From an uncultured Eubacteriales bacterium (GTDB lineage: Bacteria > Bacillota > Clostridia > Peptostreptococcales > Anaerovoracaceae), in the NCBI GenBank assembly GCA_900545135.1, contig UQXL01000032.1:1-23260 (forward strand): a stretch of DNA of 23,260 nt, read 5' to 3'. Each line of letters opens with the position of its first letter. Within the stretch, counting starts at the first letter, position 1. Both the position numbers and the translations under genes were made by a program. The notes under the pieces were generated by a model, which was given only the letters and a program-made list of their open reading frames with translations, ran no database searches and was not told where the DNA came from. Positions 22,393 through 23,260 of the stretch are shown here, one piece after another.

Positions 22393-23260
22393 TTAGACAT
22401 CTATATCATATTTTTGGATTTTATAGCACAAACCCTGCTTGGTTATACGAAGTTTTCTCGCGGCTTCCGAAATGGAACGGGAATCCTTTAGCGTGGTCTG
22501 AATGATTTCCTTTTCAAAGTCGGAGGTCATTTCAGCCAGTGATTTTCCTCCGTCGGCCATGTATCTGCCGTGTTCGGCAAGAAGCCTTGTCCACTCTTCG
22601 GGAGAATTACCGCGTGAGAGTGTATTATGCTCCGGAGGCTGAAAGGAAGCCGGAAGTGTTTTGCCTGAAGAGCTGCGCCCCGTAAGGTAACCGGCCAGGT
22701 CGCTCAGATGGATGATCTTCGGAGGCGGTATGACGTTATACGCGCCCTCGATTATGTTCTTCAGTTCCCTGACGTTGCCGGGCCATGGGTATGTGAGAAA
22801 CAGACGCTCAGCTTCTTCGGAAATATATAGAACATCACGGCTCATCTTAACGTTGAAATAATCTATGAAATATCTGGTAAGCAGCTTTATGTCCTCAGGC
22901 CTTTCGGCAAGCGGCGGAATATCAAGGCGCACGACGCTGAGCCGGTAGAAGAGGTCTTTTCTGAGCTTCTTGTTTTGAACGCAATATTCAGGAGGCTCAT
23001 TTACGGCGGAAACTATTTTCACGTCGATGGGAACAGGAACAGAACCTCCTATTCTGGTGACTTTTTTTTCTTCTATTACTTTGAGCAGCTTTGCCTGCAT
23101 GCCCGGCTCCATGGAATTGATCTCGTCGAGGAAAAGCGTTCCTCCGTTGGCGATTTCAAAAAGTCCCGGACGGTTTTCTGCTCCCGTGTAGCTGCCCTTG
23201 GTGGTTCCGAACAGGATGCTCTCAAGGAGCGTGTCAGGTATAGCCGCACAGTTTTGCGAA
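22393..23260 (-). CDS. sigma-54-dependent transcriptional activator, 5' partial
   Basis: The frame is open to the window edge; 288 residues are visible. They start with N-C-A-A-I-P, continue through L-F-G-T-T-K-G-S-Y-T-G-A (the GAFTGA loop that touches sigma-54, here with Tyr for Phe), G-G-T-L-F-L-D-E-I (Walker B), R-K-D-L-F-Y-R-L and W-P-G-N-V-R-E-L (sensor 2), and end in a Fis-type helix-turn-helix (S-I-S-E-A-A-R-K-L-R-I-T-K-Q-G-L). The Walker A and the sensory domain lie beyond the window. The L-F-G-T-x-K-G form resembles RocR, the arginine/ornithine-responsive activator of Bacillus subtilis. It is 268 bases upstream of the deiminase-like gene, on the same strand, and is the probable activator of it. 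Confidence 0.93.
   Translation of the reverse strand, partial: SQNCAAIPDTLLESILFGTTKGSYTGAENRPGLFEIANGGTLFLDEINSMEPGMQAKLLKVIEEKKVTRIGGSVPVPIDVKIVSAVNEPPEYCVQNKKLRKDLFYRLSVVRLDIPPLAERPEDIKLLTRYFIDYFNVKMSRDVLYISEEAERLFLTYPWPGNVRELKNIIEGAYNVIPPPKIIHLSDLAGYLTGRSSSGKTLPASFQPPEHNTLSRGNSPEEWTRLLAEHGRYMADGGKSLAEMTSDFEKEIIQTTLKDSRSISEAARKLRITKQGLCYKIQKYDIDV

Overview
The window looks like a chromosomal segment of an anaerobic, low-to-mid-GC Firmicute of class Clostridia. The basis is inference from gene content: a TudS-related desulfidase of the clostridial type, a PurF with a cysteine-rich C-terminus of the Fe-S type, an ANTAR regulator beside glutamine synthetase, strong AGGAGG ribosome sites and consensus sigma-A promoters. 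I cannot name a genus.

Layout. (1) 1-2273: an AT-rich accessory block on the plus strand with a HEPN/DUF4145-like protein (cut by the window edge), a winged-helix protein translationally coupled to it, and a GIY-YIG (T5orf172-type) protein; it looks like part of a defence or mobile island. (2) 2274-4550: a short junction and strong terminator, then an ankyrin protein, an unknown protein and a HEAT-repeat protein, resembling a cluster of immunity genes without a toxin in view. (3) 4576-6501, minus strand: a type-I glutamine synthetase of a short form followed by an ANTAR protein whose receiver domain lacks its phospho-acceptor. (4) 6817-7450: two small unknown genes. (5) 7428-15842: a nucleotide operon purC-purA-purB-guaA-pyrG-purF, with a near-consensus promoter followed at once by a terminator hairpin. 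PurF, GuaA and PyrG all consume glutamine, which fits the nearby glnA. (6) 15955-17369: tmRNA (ssrA) and downstream duplicated copies of its 3' end, two of which enclose a compact MntA/HepT toxin-antitoxin pair. (7) 17370-18323: about 1 kb without a convincing protein gene but rich in inverted repeats, promoters, a possible structured RNA and two kinds of tandem repeat. (8) 18324-21098: TudS-like protein plus a complete polar amino-acid ABC importer. (9) 21183-23260, minus strand: an arginine-deiminase-superfamily enzyme behind a textbook sigma-54 promoter, with upstream inverted repeats and the gene of a RocR/NtrC-type activator that runs off the window.

The most interesting points are the tmRNA-flanked toxin-antitoxin cassette, the structured intergenic region at 17.4-18.3 kb, the self-contained sigma-54 circuit, the promoter-proximal terminator of the purine operon, and several unrelated degenerate tandem repeats (12, 19, 39 and 13 bp units) sitting in intergenic gaps.
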